A DNA stretch of 64,000 bases, taken from assembly GCA_013140605.1 (NCBI GenBank), contig JABFSL010000001.1, positions 62,001-126,000 of the forward strand. The letters are read 5' to 3'. The position numbers were made by a program, and so were the translations under genes. Shown piece after piece: positions 25,630-37,300 of the stretch (its first letter is position 1; each line of letters starts with the position of its first letter). The notes under the pieces are model-generated. The model was not told where the DNA came from, did no database searches, and saw nothing but the letters and a program-made list of their open reading frames with translations. This DNA comes from Anaerolineales bacterium (GTDB lineage: Bacteria; Chloroflexota; Anaerolineae; Anaerolineales; Villigracilaceae).

Positions 25630-26412
25630 ATGAAACTCGAAACCATTACCCGCACCCCTGTTAACCAAACACACAAGACTCCCCTGCTCTTCATCCACGG
25701 TATGTGGCATGGAGCGTGGTGCTGGGATGAAACTTTTCTGCCGTATTTTGCGGAGCAAGGATATCATGTCACAGCCTTAAGTCTGCGCGGACATGCGGGC
25801 AGTGAAGGGAAAATTTGGGGAAACACCATTGCAAATTATGTCAGCGATGTAGAGCAGGTTGCAAAAACTTTTGACACTCCGCCTGCGATCATCGGTCACT
25901 CGATGGGCGGATTTTTGACTCAGAAGTATTTGGAAACGCATAATGCGCCCGCCGCTGTGTTGCTGGCGTCCAACCCGCATTTTGGGTTGTGGCCGACATT
26001 GTTTCGCTTGACGATGCAGCGTCCGCTGGTGTTGTTGAAGGTAATGGGACAATTACGTTTGTATCCTGTTGTTGAAACACCTGAAGCCGCGCGCTGGTCG
26101 ATGTTCTCGAAGGATATGCCCGAAGAACAAGTGGTAAAGTATCAGGCAAAATTAAACGATGAATCATTCCGCATGTTCATGGACTTGTTGGGATTGAACC
26201 TTGCGAACCCGAAGAAGGTAAAAACTCCATTGTTGATCCTCGGCGCGGAAAATGATAACGCCATCTCGGAAGATCAAGTCCACGCCACGGCGCGGGCGTA
26301 CGGTGTGAAAGCGGAGATATTCCCGAACATGGCGCATGATATGATGCTGGAATCAAATTGGAGATCGGTCGCTGAACGAATATTGAATTGGTTTAAGGAA
26401 AAAGGAATCTAA
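25630..26412 (+). CDS. Alpha/beta-fold hydrolase
   Basis: This 260-residue hydrolase has an oxyanion-side motif FIHGMWHGAWCWD, nucleophile elbow IGHSMGGF (Ser near 97), acid in LLILGAENDNAI and His in MAHDMML, a complete Ser-Asp-His set. No signal peptide is present, so it is cytosolic. AAGGAG precedes the ATG. The substrate cannot be read from sequence; esters or lactones are typical. The next hydrolase gene starts on the base directly after its stop codon, so both are one operon. Confidence 0.88.
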   Translation: MKLETITRTPVNQTHKTPLLFIHGMWHGAWCWDETFLPYFAEQGYHVTALSLRGHAGSEGKIWGNTIANYVSDVEQVAKTFDTPPAIIGHSMGGFLTQKYLETHNAPAAVLLASNPHFGLWPTLFRLTMQRPLVLLKVMGQLRLYPVVETPEAARWSMFSKDMPEEQVVKYQAKLNDESFRMFMDLLGLNLANPKKVKTPLLILGAENDNAISEDQVHATARAYGVKAEIFPNMAHDMMLESNWRSVAERILNWFKEKGI

Positions 26413-28398
26413 ATGAAAAAATTACTTATCGGTTTTATAGTCTTATTGTTTCTTGCGCAAGCCTGCGCATCCCCCACGCCCACATCTGCTCCCACAGTAC
26501 CGCCCGTTGCGACAGAACCACCCGTCAGCGTAACTGAAGCACCGGTCACAGAACCAGCTACCGTCCTGGAAGGACTCGGCGGGGTTCCCTGTCCAGATAG
26601 TGATTTCACTTGTATTACTTTAACGGTTCCGCTGAATCACTTCGATCCAAATGATTCGCGCACCATGGATGTTGTCTTTGCGATCCTGCCCGCGACGGGT
26701 GAACGCAAGGGAATGTTCGTGACTGCCACGGGCGGACCAGGCTCGGCTGGCCTCGCAAGCGCGGATAGTTACACCGCGGCCTTTGACCCATCCATCCCCG
26801 AACATTTTGACATCGTATTTTTCGATCAACGCGGAGTCGGTCAGTCTGGCGGATTGCAATGCATCAATGCGGCGGCAAAATTCTACAGCGGAGATTGGAG
26901 CGCGGACACCCCGCAGGAAGAAGCCGCCATGGCGGACTCGGCGCGCACATTTGCAACTGACTGCGTGGCCGAAATGGGCAACCCTGAAATTTTGAAGTAT
27001 CTTGGTACCGATCAGGCCGTGGAAGATTTGGAATCTTTCAGACAGGCCATGGGCGATGAAAAACTCTGGCTGTATGGCGAGAGTTACGGCACGCAATATT
27101 CCCAAACCTATACCGCCGCGCATCCCGATCATGTGGCCGCCCTCATTTTGGACGGCACAGTGGATTTGACACTTTCAAGCGAAGAGTATTATGTAAAACA
27201 AACCAATGCTTTCAGCGATGTTTTACAACTCACACTGGAAGCCTGCAATGAAGATGAGTTCTGCGCCGAGTCGATGGGCGGCGGGGATGCGATTGCGGCC
27301 TACAACAAACTGGCGGAGCGCCTCAAGCAATCGCCGCAGACTTTTGATTTCCCACTGCCTTCGGGCGGAACAGCCCAGCGCACGTTCAGCTTCGCCGACC
27401 TGGAAAATGGTGCGGCAAGCTATATGTATTCACAGTCAACCCGAATGATCTTCCTGCGCGCGCTGGTGGCTTACTCCCGCAATGAAGACCTCACACCGCT
27501 GGCGCGCATCCTGTACGACTCACTTGTACTCGACCCCGAAACATTGGCGGCAATTCCCGACCCAACCTATTCCGATGCGATCTATTATGGCGTGGAATGT
27601 CAGGATTACGGTTTCTTTAGCGGCACCCCCGATGAACGCGCCGAAGCCTGGCTGCGCGCCGGCGATGAAATTGACGCAACCGTTCCGCACTTCTCCACGA
27701 TCTTTTACGGCGACATGCCCTGTATCTTCTGGCCGAATGCCCGCGCCGATAATACCCGCCCCGCGCCATTAACCGCAGATGGAATCCCCACACTTGTGCT
27801 TGGCGCAATCGCCGACCCCGCCACACCGGTCTCAAACGGGCAGGATGTATTCAGCCGTTTATCAGATGGCTATCTCGTCACGCAGGACGGCGGTCCGCAT
27901 GTGATCTACGGGCGCGGCATTTCCTGCATTGACGATCTGGTCACGAATTTTTTGGTGAATGATGAAATGCCCGCGAACCGCGAAACCACCTGCGAAGGTT
28001 CAGTGGCGTCTGAATTCGTTCCGCTCGCGCCGCTCGATGGGGCTGAATTTGCAAATCCGCTTGAAGCCTTGCGTTCTGTGGATGACGAAATTTATTATCT
28101 CCCCGAATATTATTATTGGGATGTGGAAACGCCCACATCGGTTGGGTGTCCGTTTGGCGGCACATTATCCTTTGAAGCGACGGATACAGGCGATTCATTC
28201 TCCCTCGACAACTGTTCCTTCACAAATGGCTTTTCCCTCACTGGCAGCGGATCCAACAACTACGACGAAGGCACATTCACTCTTGAAGTAAATGTCAGCG
28301 GGCTGAAAGACGGCTCGCTGACTTACATCCGCGACAGCGAAGGTGCGCTCCACGTCACCGGCACCTATGGCGGCGAGGCTGTTGATCTTTCGGAGTAA
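26413..28398 (+). CDS. Lipoprotein alpha/beta hydrolase, tripeptidyl-aminopeptidase type
   Basis: This 661-residue protein has a lipoprotein signal peptide (hydrophobic 4-17, lipobox LAQAC, Cys near 18) and a Thr/Pro-rich tether. The hydrolase domain shows GGPGSAGLAS (oxyanion loop), DIVFFDQRGVGQSG, nucleophile YGESYGTQ (Ser near 220), LVLGAIADPATPV (acid) and DGGPHVIYG (His). This order is that of the S33 family TAP-like peptidases, which release short N-terminal peptides or hydrolyse esters outside the cell. The last 100 residues form an extra beta-rich domain with two Cys. It is translationally adjacent to the preceding hydrolase. Confidence 0.87.
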   Translation: MKKLLIGFIVLLFLAQACASPTPTSAPTVPPVATEPPVSVTEAPVTEPATVLEGLGGVPCPDSDFTCITLTVPLNHFDPNDSRTMDVVFAILPATGERKGMFVTATGGPGSAGLASADSYTAAFDPSIPEHFDIVFFDQRGVGQSGGLQCINAAAKFYSGDWSADTPQEEAAMADSARTFATDCVAEMGNPEILKYLGTDQAVEDLESFRQAMGDEKLWLYGESYGTQYSQTYTAAHPDHVAALILDGTVDLTLSSEEYYVKQTNAFSDVLQLTLEACNEDEFCAESMGGGDAIAAYNKLAERLKQSPQTFDFPLPSGGTAQRTFSFADLENGAASYMYSQSTRMIFLRALVAYSRNEDLTPLARILYDSLVLDPETLAAIPDPTYSDAIYYGVECQDYGFFSGTPDERAEAWLRAGDEIDATVPHFSTIFYGDMPCIFWPNARADNTRPAPLTADGIPTLVLGAIADPATPVSNGQDVFSRLSDGYLVTQDGGPHVIYGRGISCIDDLVTNFLVNDEMPANRETTCEGSVASEFVPLAPLDGAEFANPLEALRSVDDEIYYLPEYYYWDVETPTSVGCPFGGTLSFEATDTGDSFSLDNCSFTNGFSLTGSGSNNYDEGTFTLEVNVSGLKDGSLTYIRDSEGALHVTGTYGGEAVDLSE

Positions 28399-28402
28399 AT
28401 TT

Positions 28403-28508
28403 CTTACGTCATTGCGAGGAGCGAACGGTAGTGAGCGACGAAGCAATCTCCTATCGTGTTGGGGATTGCTTCGGGCAAAGAACAAGAACGCCCTCGCAAT
28501 GACGTAAG
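28403..28508. repeat. Dispersed palindromic repeat (REP-like)
   Basis: CTTACGTCATTGCGAGG at the left end pairs with CCTCGCAATGACGTAAG at the right end; the middle holds GAAGCAATCTCC and GGGGATTGCTTC as a second inner pair. This sequence type is widespread in bacterial genomes as an intergenic element. It sits between convergent genes and may double as a terminator. Confidence 0.75.
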
Positions 28509-28509
28509 A

Positions 28510-29292
28510 CTAAGACCACCTGACCGCAGTACACCGTTCGCAATCCTGTCTCTGGCAGAGCAGTGCGAACGGGTTTTCTTTAATCTGATCCATCACTACT
28601 TTAATCAAACTTTTTAAATGAACGGCCTGTACAAGCGCATTCCCAATTTCCACGCGGCGTGTATATTTTTCAACGGCAAGCGCGATGATATTGAACCCGT
28701 CCGAATCACCGGGGAAGCCGGGGCATTCCACCACACGATCCTGCATCAGCGCCCAGCGGATGAATTGCAACCGCCCCGCCAATTTCTCGGCGTAATGAAT
28801 ACTCGTGTTAACGGTGTGATCCACGCCGAGGAGCAAGACCCATCCATCCTGTTCCGCCAATGTTCCAATCGGCGCAAGCGGATCATAAATCCTCTGGCTA
28901 TTAATGACCGCATCCGCGCGAATGCCTGCAAAGGATTGAATGGGATGCGAAGAACGTTTTGCCTTCGGATGTTTGCGGAGGAATTCCGGCAACACACCCA
29001 TCAATTTATCCGCGGGCATATTGGGGTAAAAAGCCTCAGCCATTTTGTTCAGGTCAGTTTCGCTTCCATAAGTGATTCCATTTCGCGGCGGACCAACTTC
29101 CGGGTTGAGCATGGATTTATAGGTAAAGGTCGGCATGATGACGCCACGCACAGAATCCAATAAAGCGGTGAGCATCGTCTCCGCGCCGCCTTCGATGTGA
29201 CCGAATGATTTCAGCGAGGCGTGCGCAATGACGAGGTGCTTCGATAACTGAAGTTTCGAAAGACCGGATTTAAGATCAGAATAAGATAGCAT
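28510..29292 (-). CDS. AAC(3)-like aminoglycoside N-acetyltransferase family protein
   Basis: This protein has about 260 residues from ATG 29292; a longer frame starts at a TTG inside the AGTC-rich repeat and is unlikely. Family motifs: HASLKSFGHIEGGAETMLTALL, MPTFTY, SSHPIQSFAG, and LLGVDHTVNTSIHYAE with the catalytic His. These enzymes transfer acetyl from acetyl-CoA to the 3-amino group of aminoglycosides or other amines. Many chromosomal members are not resistance determinants. The C-terminus ends with three Cys in a CQRQDCERC pattern, which might bind a metal. No strong ribosome site is seen. Confidence 0.8.
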   Translation of the reverse strand: MLSYSDLKSGLSKLQLSKHLVIAHASLKSFGHIEGGAETMLTALLDSVRGVIMPTFTYKSMLNPEVGPPRNGITYGSETDLNKMAEAFYPNMPADKLMGVLPEFLRKHPKAKRSSHPIQSFAGIRADAVINSQRIYDPLAPIGTLAEQDGWVLLLGVDHTVNTSIHYAEKLAGRLQFIRWALMQDRVVECPGFPGDSDGFNIIALAVEKYTRRVEIGNALVQAVHLKSLIKVVMDQIKENPFALLCQRQDCERCTAVRWS

Positions 29293-29302
29293 GGTTGTTT
29301 TG

Positions 29303-29395
29303 TCGAGTAGTCTGCTAGTCAGATAGTCACTAGTCAAATACAACTGTTGGCCGCTTCGACCAGCAGACTAGTGGACTAGTTGACCACCTGACTAC
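29303..29395. repeat. AGTC/GACT-unit imperfect palindrome
   Basis: The left arm (GAGTAGTCTGCTAGTCAGAT and the following AGTCACTAGTC) is an imperfect reverse complement of the right arm (GACTAGTGGACTAGTTGACC and the following ACCTGACTACT). Both arms are built of short units around TAGTC. It resembles the element before dnaE (19418-19510). It lies between two same-strand genes. Confidence 0.6.
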
Positions 29396-30165
29396 TTCCC
29401 CTTCCAATTCGGTTTGCGCTTTTCGATAAAGGCTTTCATCCCTTCCTTTTGATCTTCCGTGGAAAAGAGCGGATAAAAATTTCGCTTCTCAGCTTTCAAT
29501 CCTTCGGTGAGAGTTGTTTCAAATGCGGCATTGACCGCATCCTTTGCCATGCGGACGGCCAGAGGCGCGCGGGATGCAATTTCCTCCGCGAGAACAACCG
29601 CCTCATCGAGAAAACGATCAAGCGGAACCACGCGGTTGGCGAGGCCAAATTGGAGAGCTTCTGCGGCGGTCAGTGTGCGGTTGTTGATGACCATTTCCAT
29701 GGCGAGGTTTTTTCCAAGCAGGCGCGCAAGGCGCTGTGTTCCGCCCGCGCCGGGGATCACGCCGATGGTAATTTCAGGCTGACCAAACTTCGCAGATTCA
29801 GAAGCAACGATCATGTCACATGAGATCGCGAATTCACATCCGCCGCCCAACGCCCAGCCGGAGACTGCCGCAATGACAACCTTTTTGATGCCGCGAATTC
29901 GATCCCATTTTTCAACACGCCCCTGACCGATCATATCGAATGGAGATGCGTCCGCCATCTCTTTGATATCCGCGCCCGCAGCGAAAGCCTTCTCGTTGCC
30001 AGTCACGACCATCGCGCCCACTGCTTCATCGTTATCAAACGCTTCGAGCGCGTCGAACAACTCTGTCAACATGATGGCATTAAAAGCATTCATTGCCTGC
30101 GGGCGATGAAGTGTGACAATGCCGACGCGTCCGCGAATTTCTGTAAGGATCGATGTGTAAGTCAT
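29392..30165 (-). CDS. Enoyl-CoA hydratase/isomerase (crotonase) family
   Basis: This 257-residue enzyme hydrates 2-enoyl-CoA thioesters in fatty-acid or related degradation. Signatures: AFAAGADIKEM (oxyanion region), GWALGGGCEFA with the first catalytic Glu, and GQPEITIGVIPGAGGTQRL with the second Glu, the crotonase signature. GGAG precedes the ATG by six bases. It has the typical length for the family. Neighbours do not encode other beta-oxidation enzymes, so its pathway partner is elsewhere. Confidence 0.92.
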   Translation of the reverse strand: MTYTSILTEIRGRVGIVTLHRPQAMNAFNAIMLTELFDALEAFDNDEAVGAMVVTGNEKAFAAGADIKEMADASPFDMIGQGRVEKWDRIRGIKKVVIAAVSGWALGGGCEFAISCDMIVASESAKFGQPEITIGVIPGAGGTQRLARLLGKNLAMEMVINNRTLTAAEALQFGLANRVVPLDRFLDEAVVLAEEIASRAPLAVRMAKDAVNAAFETTLTEGLKAEKRNFYPLFSTEDQKEGMKAFIEKRKPNWKGK

Positions 30166-30257
30166 GGAAGACTCCTGTAAGTATTTTTTTCGATTCTACA
30201 CGAGAAATGGAAATATGCTACCATTGGACATCATCATCTTCATGAGGAGAAAATAAT

Positions 30258-30647
30258 ATGACTCTCTTATTAACCGTTCACTCTTTTATGCGCTGGTTGA
30301 TCCTGATCGTGGCTCTCGTTGCGGTCGTCAAATTTGCGCTGGGTTGGTGGCGCGGGGATTCTTTCAAAAGTATGGATCGCGGTCTCGCATCCGGCTTTAG
30401 CGGCCTGATGGATCTACAAGCCACGATTGGTCTTATTTTCCTTGTTTGGAGCGGCCTGGCAGGCGCAGGGTTTCCGATGTACCGCATTGAACACGCGGTC
30501 ACAATGATCATTGCCGCGGCTGTTGGTCATCTGTTCGCGCGCTGGAAAAACGCGGAGGATAAAATCCGTTTTCGTAATTCATTGTTCATTGTTCTGGATG
30601 TATTGATCATTGTGTTCATCGGAATCATACGATTACCCAGAGGCTAA
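30258..30647 (+). CDS. Four-helix membrane protein of unknown function
   Basis: This 129-residue protein has four predicted transmembrane helices (about 4-26, 48-68, 76-93 and 104-122) and His residues at the start of helices one and three (TVHSFMRW, IEHAVTMI, GHLFARW). Paired His in a four-helix bundle could bind heme, but that is speculation. AGGAG lies eight bases before the ATG. It diverges from the crotonase gene. Confidence 0.7.
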   Translation: MTLLLTVHSFMRWLILIVALVAVVKFALGWWRGDSFKSMDRGLASGFSGLMDLQATIGLIFLVWSGLAGAGFPMYRIEHAVTMIIAAAVGHLFARWKNAEDKIRFRNSLFIVLDVLIIVFIGIIRLPRG

Positions 30648-30687
30648 TAACGGATAATTCAGAGACTGTTTCTTAACTTCTTTTTTG

Positions 30688-30775
30688 GACACGGACGCCA
30701 CGGATTTCACTGATTTTCACGGAAAAGAGCTTTAAAAAATTGCCTTTTCCGTGTGTTCCGTGAAATCCGTGTACA
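30688..30775. repeat. CACGGA-type dispersed inverted repeat
   Basis: GACACGGACGCCACGGATTT and GATTTTCACGGAAAAG pair with CTTTTCCGTGTGTTCCGTG and AAATCCGTGTAC. Such sequences are common intergenic repeats. It follows the small membrane-protein gene. Confidence 0.6.
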
Positions 30776-30876
30776 AAAGAACGATGTTTCAGACTTAAGA
30801 AACACTGACTAAGGTGTTTTTTTACCTCCATTTCCATTCGATGGTAACGAATGAGAAAAAAATAACTCCAAAAATG

Positions 30877-30923
30877 AATAGCAGGATAAGACAATTCGAT
30901 ATTGTCTTATCCTGCTATTTTTT
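30877..30923. terminator. Bidirectional terminator
   Basis: AATAGCAGGATAAGACAAT, five bases, ATTGTCTTATCCTGCTATT form a perfect 19-bp stem followed by a T-run in plus orientation. It also stands downstream of the giant minus-strand oxidase gene and can end both transcripts. Confidence 0.8.
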
Positions 30924-30989
30924 ATATCTCGTGTAATGTGGAAGTTTTAGGAAATCATCTGCTTCCACATCATACTATTGGATTACGAA

Positions 30990-31320
30990 CTAACGGACAC
31001 TGTAAAACGGGCCGCTGGAATAAGCGCCATTATTTATGCCCGTTCCACCCAGACGGTTGGTCGTGGCATCCCGGATAGTGTCATCATCTTTCACATCCAG
31101 ACGGAGCGTGCCGACGCCGCTGCCGGTGTTGACCGTAACTGTGTATGTTGCTCCAGATCCGCTCACACTGGCGATAGAAGTTCCAGCTAACGTTCCAGTT
31201 CTGGTGATCAGGAAGTCCGCATTATTCACTCCCGTTACAGATTCTGAGAATGTCACTCGGAATTGAACCTGGCTAAGTATGGTCGGGTTCGAGCTTAGCA
31301 GAGTAATTGAAGAGACAACT
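30990..31320 (-). repeat. Conserved 3' Ig-like module, copy 1
   Basis: The last 330 bases of the giant oxidase gene are nearly identical in long runs to 40982-41309 and 60091-60421 (shared: GATTCTGAGAATGTCAC-type blocks and AATTGAACCTGGCTAAG). This degree of DNA identity suggests recent duplication or gene conversion. Confidence 0.75.
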
Positions 31321-34300
31321 GGGGCAGTCTTGTCAACCGTATAGGCCTGACCCGTGGTGAAGCTCTGCGCTCCAGCTCCACCCAGTACATTACCGGTAGC
31401 ATCCAGGATGGTGTTTCGATCAATCAAATCCAGGCCAAGTGTACCGCTGCCCGACCCGGTGTTGACTGTTACGAAACGGGTTGTTCCACTGCCGGAGATC
31501 GCGGTCACTGAAGCTCCGCTAATACCAGCGCCTTGTCTCGGGCTGAAGTCTGCCAAAGCTATATTCCTTACCGACTCTGAGAACGTCACCAAATAGGTTA
31601 CTGAGGCGCCGTTGGTCAGCGGGTTGGGATTGTTGCGTACGATCGAGACCACGGTGGGCACGGTCTTGTCAACTGTGTAGATCTGGCCGGTGGTAAAGCT
31701 CTGCGCTCCAACTCCACCCAGTATGTTTCCAGCTGTATCCATGATGGTGTTTCGATCGATTAGATCCAAGCCAAGTGTGCCGTCGCCCGACCCGGTATTG
31801 ACTGTTACGAAGCGGGTTGTTCCACTGCCGGAGGTCGCGGTCACTAAAGCTCCACTAATACCGGCGCCTTGCCTCGGGCTGAAGTCTGCCAAAGCTATAT
31901 TCCTTACCGACTCTGAGAACGTCACCAAATAGGTTACTGAGGCGCTGCTGGTCAGCGGGTTGGGATTGTTGCGTACGATCGAGACCACGCTGGGCGCTGT
32001 CTTGTCAACCGTGTAGAACTGACCAGTGGTAAAGTTCTCAAGACCGGCTCCACCCAGTGGATTGCCGACAGAGTCCAGGATGCTGTTATCGTCTGCCACA
32101 TCCAGGCGGATCGTGCCATCACCCGTACCTGTAGTTACATTAACAGTACGAGTGGTTCCAGTTCCAGTCACACCACTAATCGAGGCCCCTGAGACCGAGC
32201 CGGTGGTGTTCAAGCTAAAGTCCGCAGCGCTCACACCCGTCACTGATTTAGAGAATGTGACCGTGAAGAACACAGTGATGCGATTGGTGAGACTGGTATT
32301 GACCCGCATGCTTGATACAACAGACGGCACTGTCTTGTCAATCGTGTAGGTTTGGCCGCTGGAAAAGTTCTGTGACCCACCGCCGCCAAGCGGATTGTTG
32401 CCAGAATCCAGGATGCTATCATCATCAGCTACATCCAGCCGGATCGTGCCGTCCCCAGTGCCGGTATTGACAGACACGGAACGCGTCGCGCCGCTTCCAG
32501 TCACACTTTCAACGGATGCGCCTGAAATGCCACCAGATGTATTCAGGCTGAAATCAGCCGTATCCACGCCATTTACAGTTTCAGAGAATGTGACCGAGAA
32601 CCATACCGTGCTCAAATTATTGACGCTGGCATTGAGCAGTGTGCTTGAGATCACTGTTGGAGGCGCGTCCACATAAGTAAACTGGTCGGCATTGCTTGTG
32701 GCGCTTGATTCTCCGCCAACAGTTACAACCACATCCACGATGCCGGCGGAACCGGAAGGACTGGTCGCAGTACAAGAGGTGGCGCTGCTGCAGGAAACAT
32801 TCGCAGCGGGGTTCGCGCCAAACATAACCGTGGTGGCCGCGGGTGTTGTGCTGAAATTTGTGCCTGAAATTGTAACGACCGTGCCGCCATCGGTAAGACC
32901 GGAATTGGGGGCGATACCCGTTACAGACGGTACAGGCGCTTCGTAAGTGAATTCATCATTATTGTTGACGGCGCTTGTTAGCCCGGCAACAGTGACAGTC
33001 ACATCCGCAATACCTGAACCGGCCGGGCTGGTGGCGGTACAAGTGGTTGAGCTGCCGCAGGAAACGTTCGTCGCCGCATTCGCGCCAAAATTAATGGCGG
33101 TGGAAGATGTATTAAAGTTGGTCCCAGTGACAGTAACGACTGTTCCGCCGGCAGCCGGGCCGGAGGCTGGATTAATTCCAGTCACTGTCGGCGGCGCCTG
33201 AACGAGACAGGGAACTCCCGCGACTCCGCCAGTATTGCATGTATTGGGCAATACTCGGAAGATGCCCCACATACCGGCCTGAGTAAACGCACGGCGCATA
33301 TCACCATAGAAGTAATCGCCTGGGCTCTGCGCAGCGCCGCCCGCTCCGCCTGATATTTGAATATCAATTTTCTCCCACGGACCGACAGCACGGCTTTGCC
33401 ACTGACTTGCATTATGGATATACATGTCACCCGGCCAGGACATACCGCCAAGGTTGAAGACATGCACCTGTTCGCTGCCGGGCGCACCAAGCACATGCAC
33501 CTTTACCAGGTCGCCGGCATAAGCCCTCAATAGCGGAGTGGCCGGGTCGCCATGAACTAATGAACTGAACATATTGGCATCATCAGGACGATCCAACACC
33601 TGACGGTAATTGATCAGAGCCGGGCCACTGACATCGGCTGGATAAGGCATCGTGTTTTGACCGATGATCGGATCCTGATCGGCCAGTATGAGGGTAAAGT
33701 CTCTATAAGGAGCCTCGCCTGGCACAAATACATCAACCTGCGAACCTCTATCGGTTGGGAAACCGTTTATGTTCTTGAAGGTGGCGCCAGCCGGAGCAAC
33801 AACCATGGCTCCATACATACCATCATAGCCGGAGTTGTCGCCGCCAAAGTCTGAGATCACGACACTTTCGAGTTTGTGAGTGTCTGCATAATATGTATAG
33901 GTGCGGCTCTGTCCCGGAGCGATCGTTTGCTCGGGATTGAAACCAATATTAATGCCGCTTGAATTCATATCTCGCAGCAGCCCGCCAAGGCTGAAAGAGG
34001 CTCTTGCTGTAACGCGTTGATTGTTAAGGGTCACGTTGACGCACTCGCCAGCCGCCACATGCAGCACCAAAGGTTCAGGGAACTTGATCTTGTTCAAAAC
34101 TGACTGAACATCGGTTGTGGGTACAAACGCAGCCCTGCGGCCATCCTTATTACCACCGCCAAAACTGGGCAGGTCAATTGCGCTGATATTGAAATTATGC
34201 ACCGGCGCGCCAACAGGACAGGTTGCTTGCTGGGCAGGGATGCTTCCAGCATCAGGCAGGGGTTGAAGGTCGCCAACTACATTGGGAAGAACGCGCAGGA

Positions 34301-37300
34301 TGCCCCACGCTCCTTCCTGGAAGCGGCGGTTTTCGCCATCATGGTAAATATAGTCGCCTGGAACATGGTTCGGGCCGCCCGCGCCGCCATTCAAGATCAA
34401 TGTATATTTCTCAGACACAGTTGAATGGAAAGCATTGATCGGGCTGGACTCCACGCCTAACGCATCACGATAGCGCGGTTCCCAATAAGTGCGGTGTCCG
34501 TCAATGCGCAGGACATTCGTTCCCTGCCCAACGTTGATATTACGGATGACAACCGGGTCACCTGTGTATGCGCGGAATATTGGCGTGTACGGATCTCCCT
34601 GCGGGCTGTTGGAACTAAAGCGCAAGGCCGGGTCCAGGCTACGGTCAGCCCATGGCTCAGCGCGCAGGTTAAGCGTCGCTTCAACCGGACTATGATCATT
34701 GATCGTCCACAACACGAACTCGCGGAAGCTGCCGTCAATGACGCCCGGGATCAACGAATTGTTTGTATGAATATCCGCGATCGCACCGGACCTGATCTCT
34801 GCACCGGTGACTGGATCATGGTACGTGGAACCGACAGGCTCGATCACCAACTGACCCACCATGCCATGACTCCAGCCGTGGATGCCATTGACATGATCGT
34901 GGAAGAAAATGTTATCCAGTTCAACATCCGGATACCAGCGGTATTGAACGAACTCAGTACCTGCCCATTCGTCTACAGGATGCGCATTATCAACAGCCTT
35001 ATTCAAAGTGACCGTCGAAGCGTTATTATCAATCGAAGCGATCTGCCGAATTTCAATATCTTCAGTGCCCATACCTACAGCGATCCAAACACCATTTTGA
35101 AATTTAGCCACGTTGGTTAGATGCAGAACCGTGTCGCCAGGATTTGCATCAGCGGTTAACTGCGGATCCACGATCTTATACGGGCGAATGGATTGTTCGA
35201 ACGAGAAGCCGGTAATCACGCCGTCGGAGGCTTGCGTGTCAAACTGCACATGGTGAATGTGAATATTCGTCTTGGAGAAAGGCACTTCAGTGCCGCCGTC
35301 TGTCAACTCACTCACATAGGTCACACCAAGGCAGTCGCCGATATTACCGCGAATCGCCAGCGGTTCATTATGTTGAACACCCGCGTAAATCTTGTTGTTG
35401 GCATAGACCGCTTCTTTATCCTGTGCGAGTACATCCAATGCGCCGTTTGGATCCATCTGGCCCGACTCAGTAATTTGGATCGGCACAGCCAGACCAACAA
35501 TGTTGAAGACACGCAGTGGCGCGCCGGCAGGACACATGGCATCTGCACGATTCGCCCACGGATCAATCGGAAGAGTGGGGTCAGGGGCAACGCCTCCATA
35601 CTCACCGAGATATGGTGCGCCAGAGTGACCATTCGGCGCGAAGGGTGGACGTTTGCCAATATGCGGTCGCAGCATTGGGAAGGTTGGGCGACCAGTTTCC
35701 GGGTTGAAGAGAAGCTTCGGCCTGTCTCCGATATATCCGCCGCTGTCAAAAGTAGTGCCATTCATTGTGATCTGCTGATCCACAATCAATGCAGATGGGC
35801 GCCCCGGGACAACATTGGCGTAATCAGGCCATAGTTGCCCGGCAAGCGGACCTTCCTGAATGGTATACACCCGATCCGGTTCGCCAAGATAAAGCCCGGT
35901 CTCAGGATCAATTGCCCAGTCCCAGACAGAAGCGTCCTGGTCGGCTGTATCGCCAGTGGCCAGATTAATATCATGGGTGACACCCTGAGTCGGGAGTTGA
36001 GGGCGTATCCATGCATCGAGATTTTCAGCAGTAATGGTCTGACCGTTGATGGTCTTTCCGATCAGCCCTGAGGAATCAATGGCAACAGGCATGGGGGTGC
36101 GGTCTGGCAACGGCAGGAAGTCAGGCTGCAAGGTATCAAAGACACGCCAGTAGCCCCACATACCTGAGAAATAGTGATGGGCAATGTGACAGTGGAACAG
36201 GAACTCGCCGGCGCCTTGTTGTGCGCCGCCTGCGCCATTTTCGATTTCCAGGTTGAACGCTTCGCCGGGTCCCATGGACTGCGAGTCGAGGCGTGCTGAT
36301 TCAGACTGAATCTCAACTGGATGTTTGTCCAGACCGGTCTTGCTGTAATCATAGGTTGGGTCAGCCAGCGGATTGAAACGCCAGCGATCACTGCCACCAT
36401 GCAGATGGAAAACATGGAAGACTTCACTTCCGCCATGAACCAGACGAATCTTGGTGGGATCTCCCAAATAGCCGCGTGGAATAACATTGCTGGTGTCAGC
36501 GAATGTGTACGAGCCATAAACAACTGACTTCTGATCGGGAGCGTAATCAAGACGATCCATGAATGGTTCGGAACGATAGTTGATGGCACGCGAACCTGGG
36601 CGATATGCGCCGGTATGAGGATCAATTGTTGGAAGCTCAAAACCATTAATATCGACAGGCACATTGGTTTCATGTTCGTTACCAATTTCATGATAAACCT
36701 GAACATTTTCACGGAAGGCAGCCTTGCCATTTCCTGGAATGATATCCGCTTCCCAACCTGATAATTGAGGCAGGCCGGTCGTGGGGTTTCGATACACTGA
36801 GCCGGGCGGTTCGACATTCAACGTGCCAAACAAACCATGAGCCACAGCCTGACGATTGGCAGGGCCGGGGTGAATGTAGTGTGCGCCTTCAAGGGTCGGA
36901 TCATTGGGAATCCAATAAGTGTAGGTGGTGGTATCGCCCGGCCCAATAGCGGAGGACGGATTGTTGCCAATCGCATCGCCTGAAGAGTCAGTCTGAAAAG
37001 CAAGACCATCAATGTGGATGCCGTAGCTATTGTTATTGGAACCTACAGCGGCGCTGGCATTATTTGTAAAGTTGATAACGACACAATCGCCCTGGTTGGC
37101 GCGAATCGCCAAAGGCTGGATCGGGTCATCACGCAGCCCAATTGAAAGCGAGCTGGGACCGGCGGCTTCCTGGGCGCGTACCGCGGGGATCATGCTATTC
37201 AATACATACATGTGGGCCGTGGGGTCGTGAACGCCAAAGCGGTCCAGCCACATGTTAATATCAATGGCCGAGACATCAAAAACTTTTAGCGGCACTCCCG

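Noticed and set aside
28510..29343. Clinical-type aminoglycoside resistance gene
   Set aside because: Only the broad AAC(3) family can be recognised; there is no mobile context and many chromosomal members have other substrates.
31036..33201. Chain of plus-strand frames opposite the Ig-like repeats
   Set aside because: They recur with the same periodicity as the minus-strand domains and are shadows of them.
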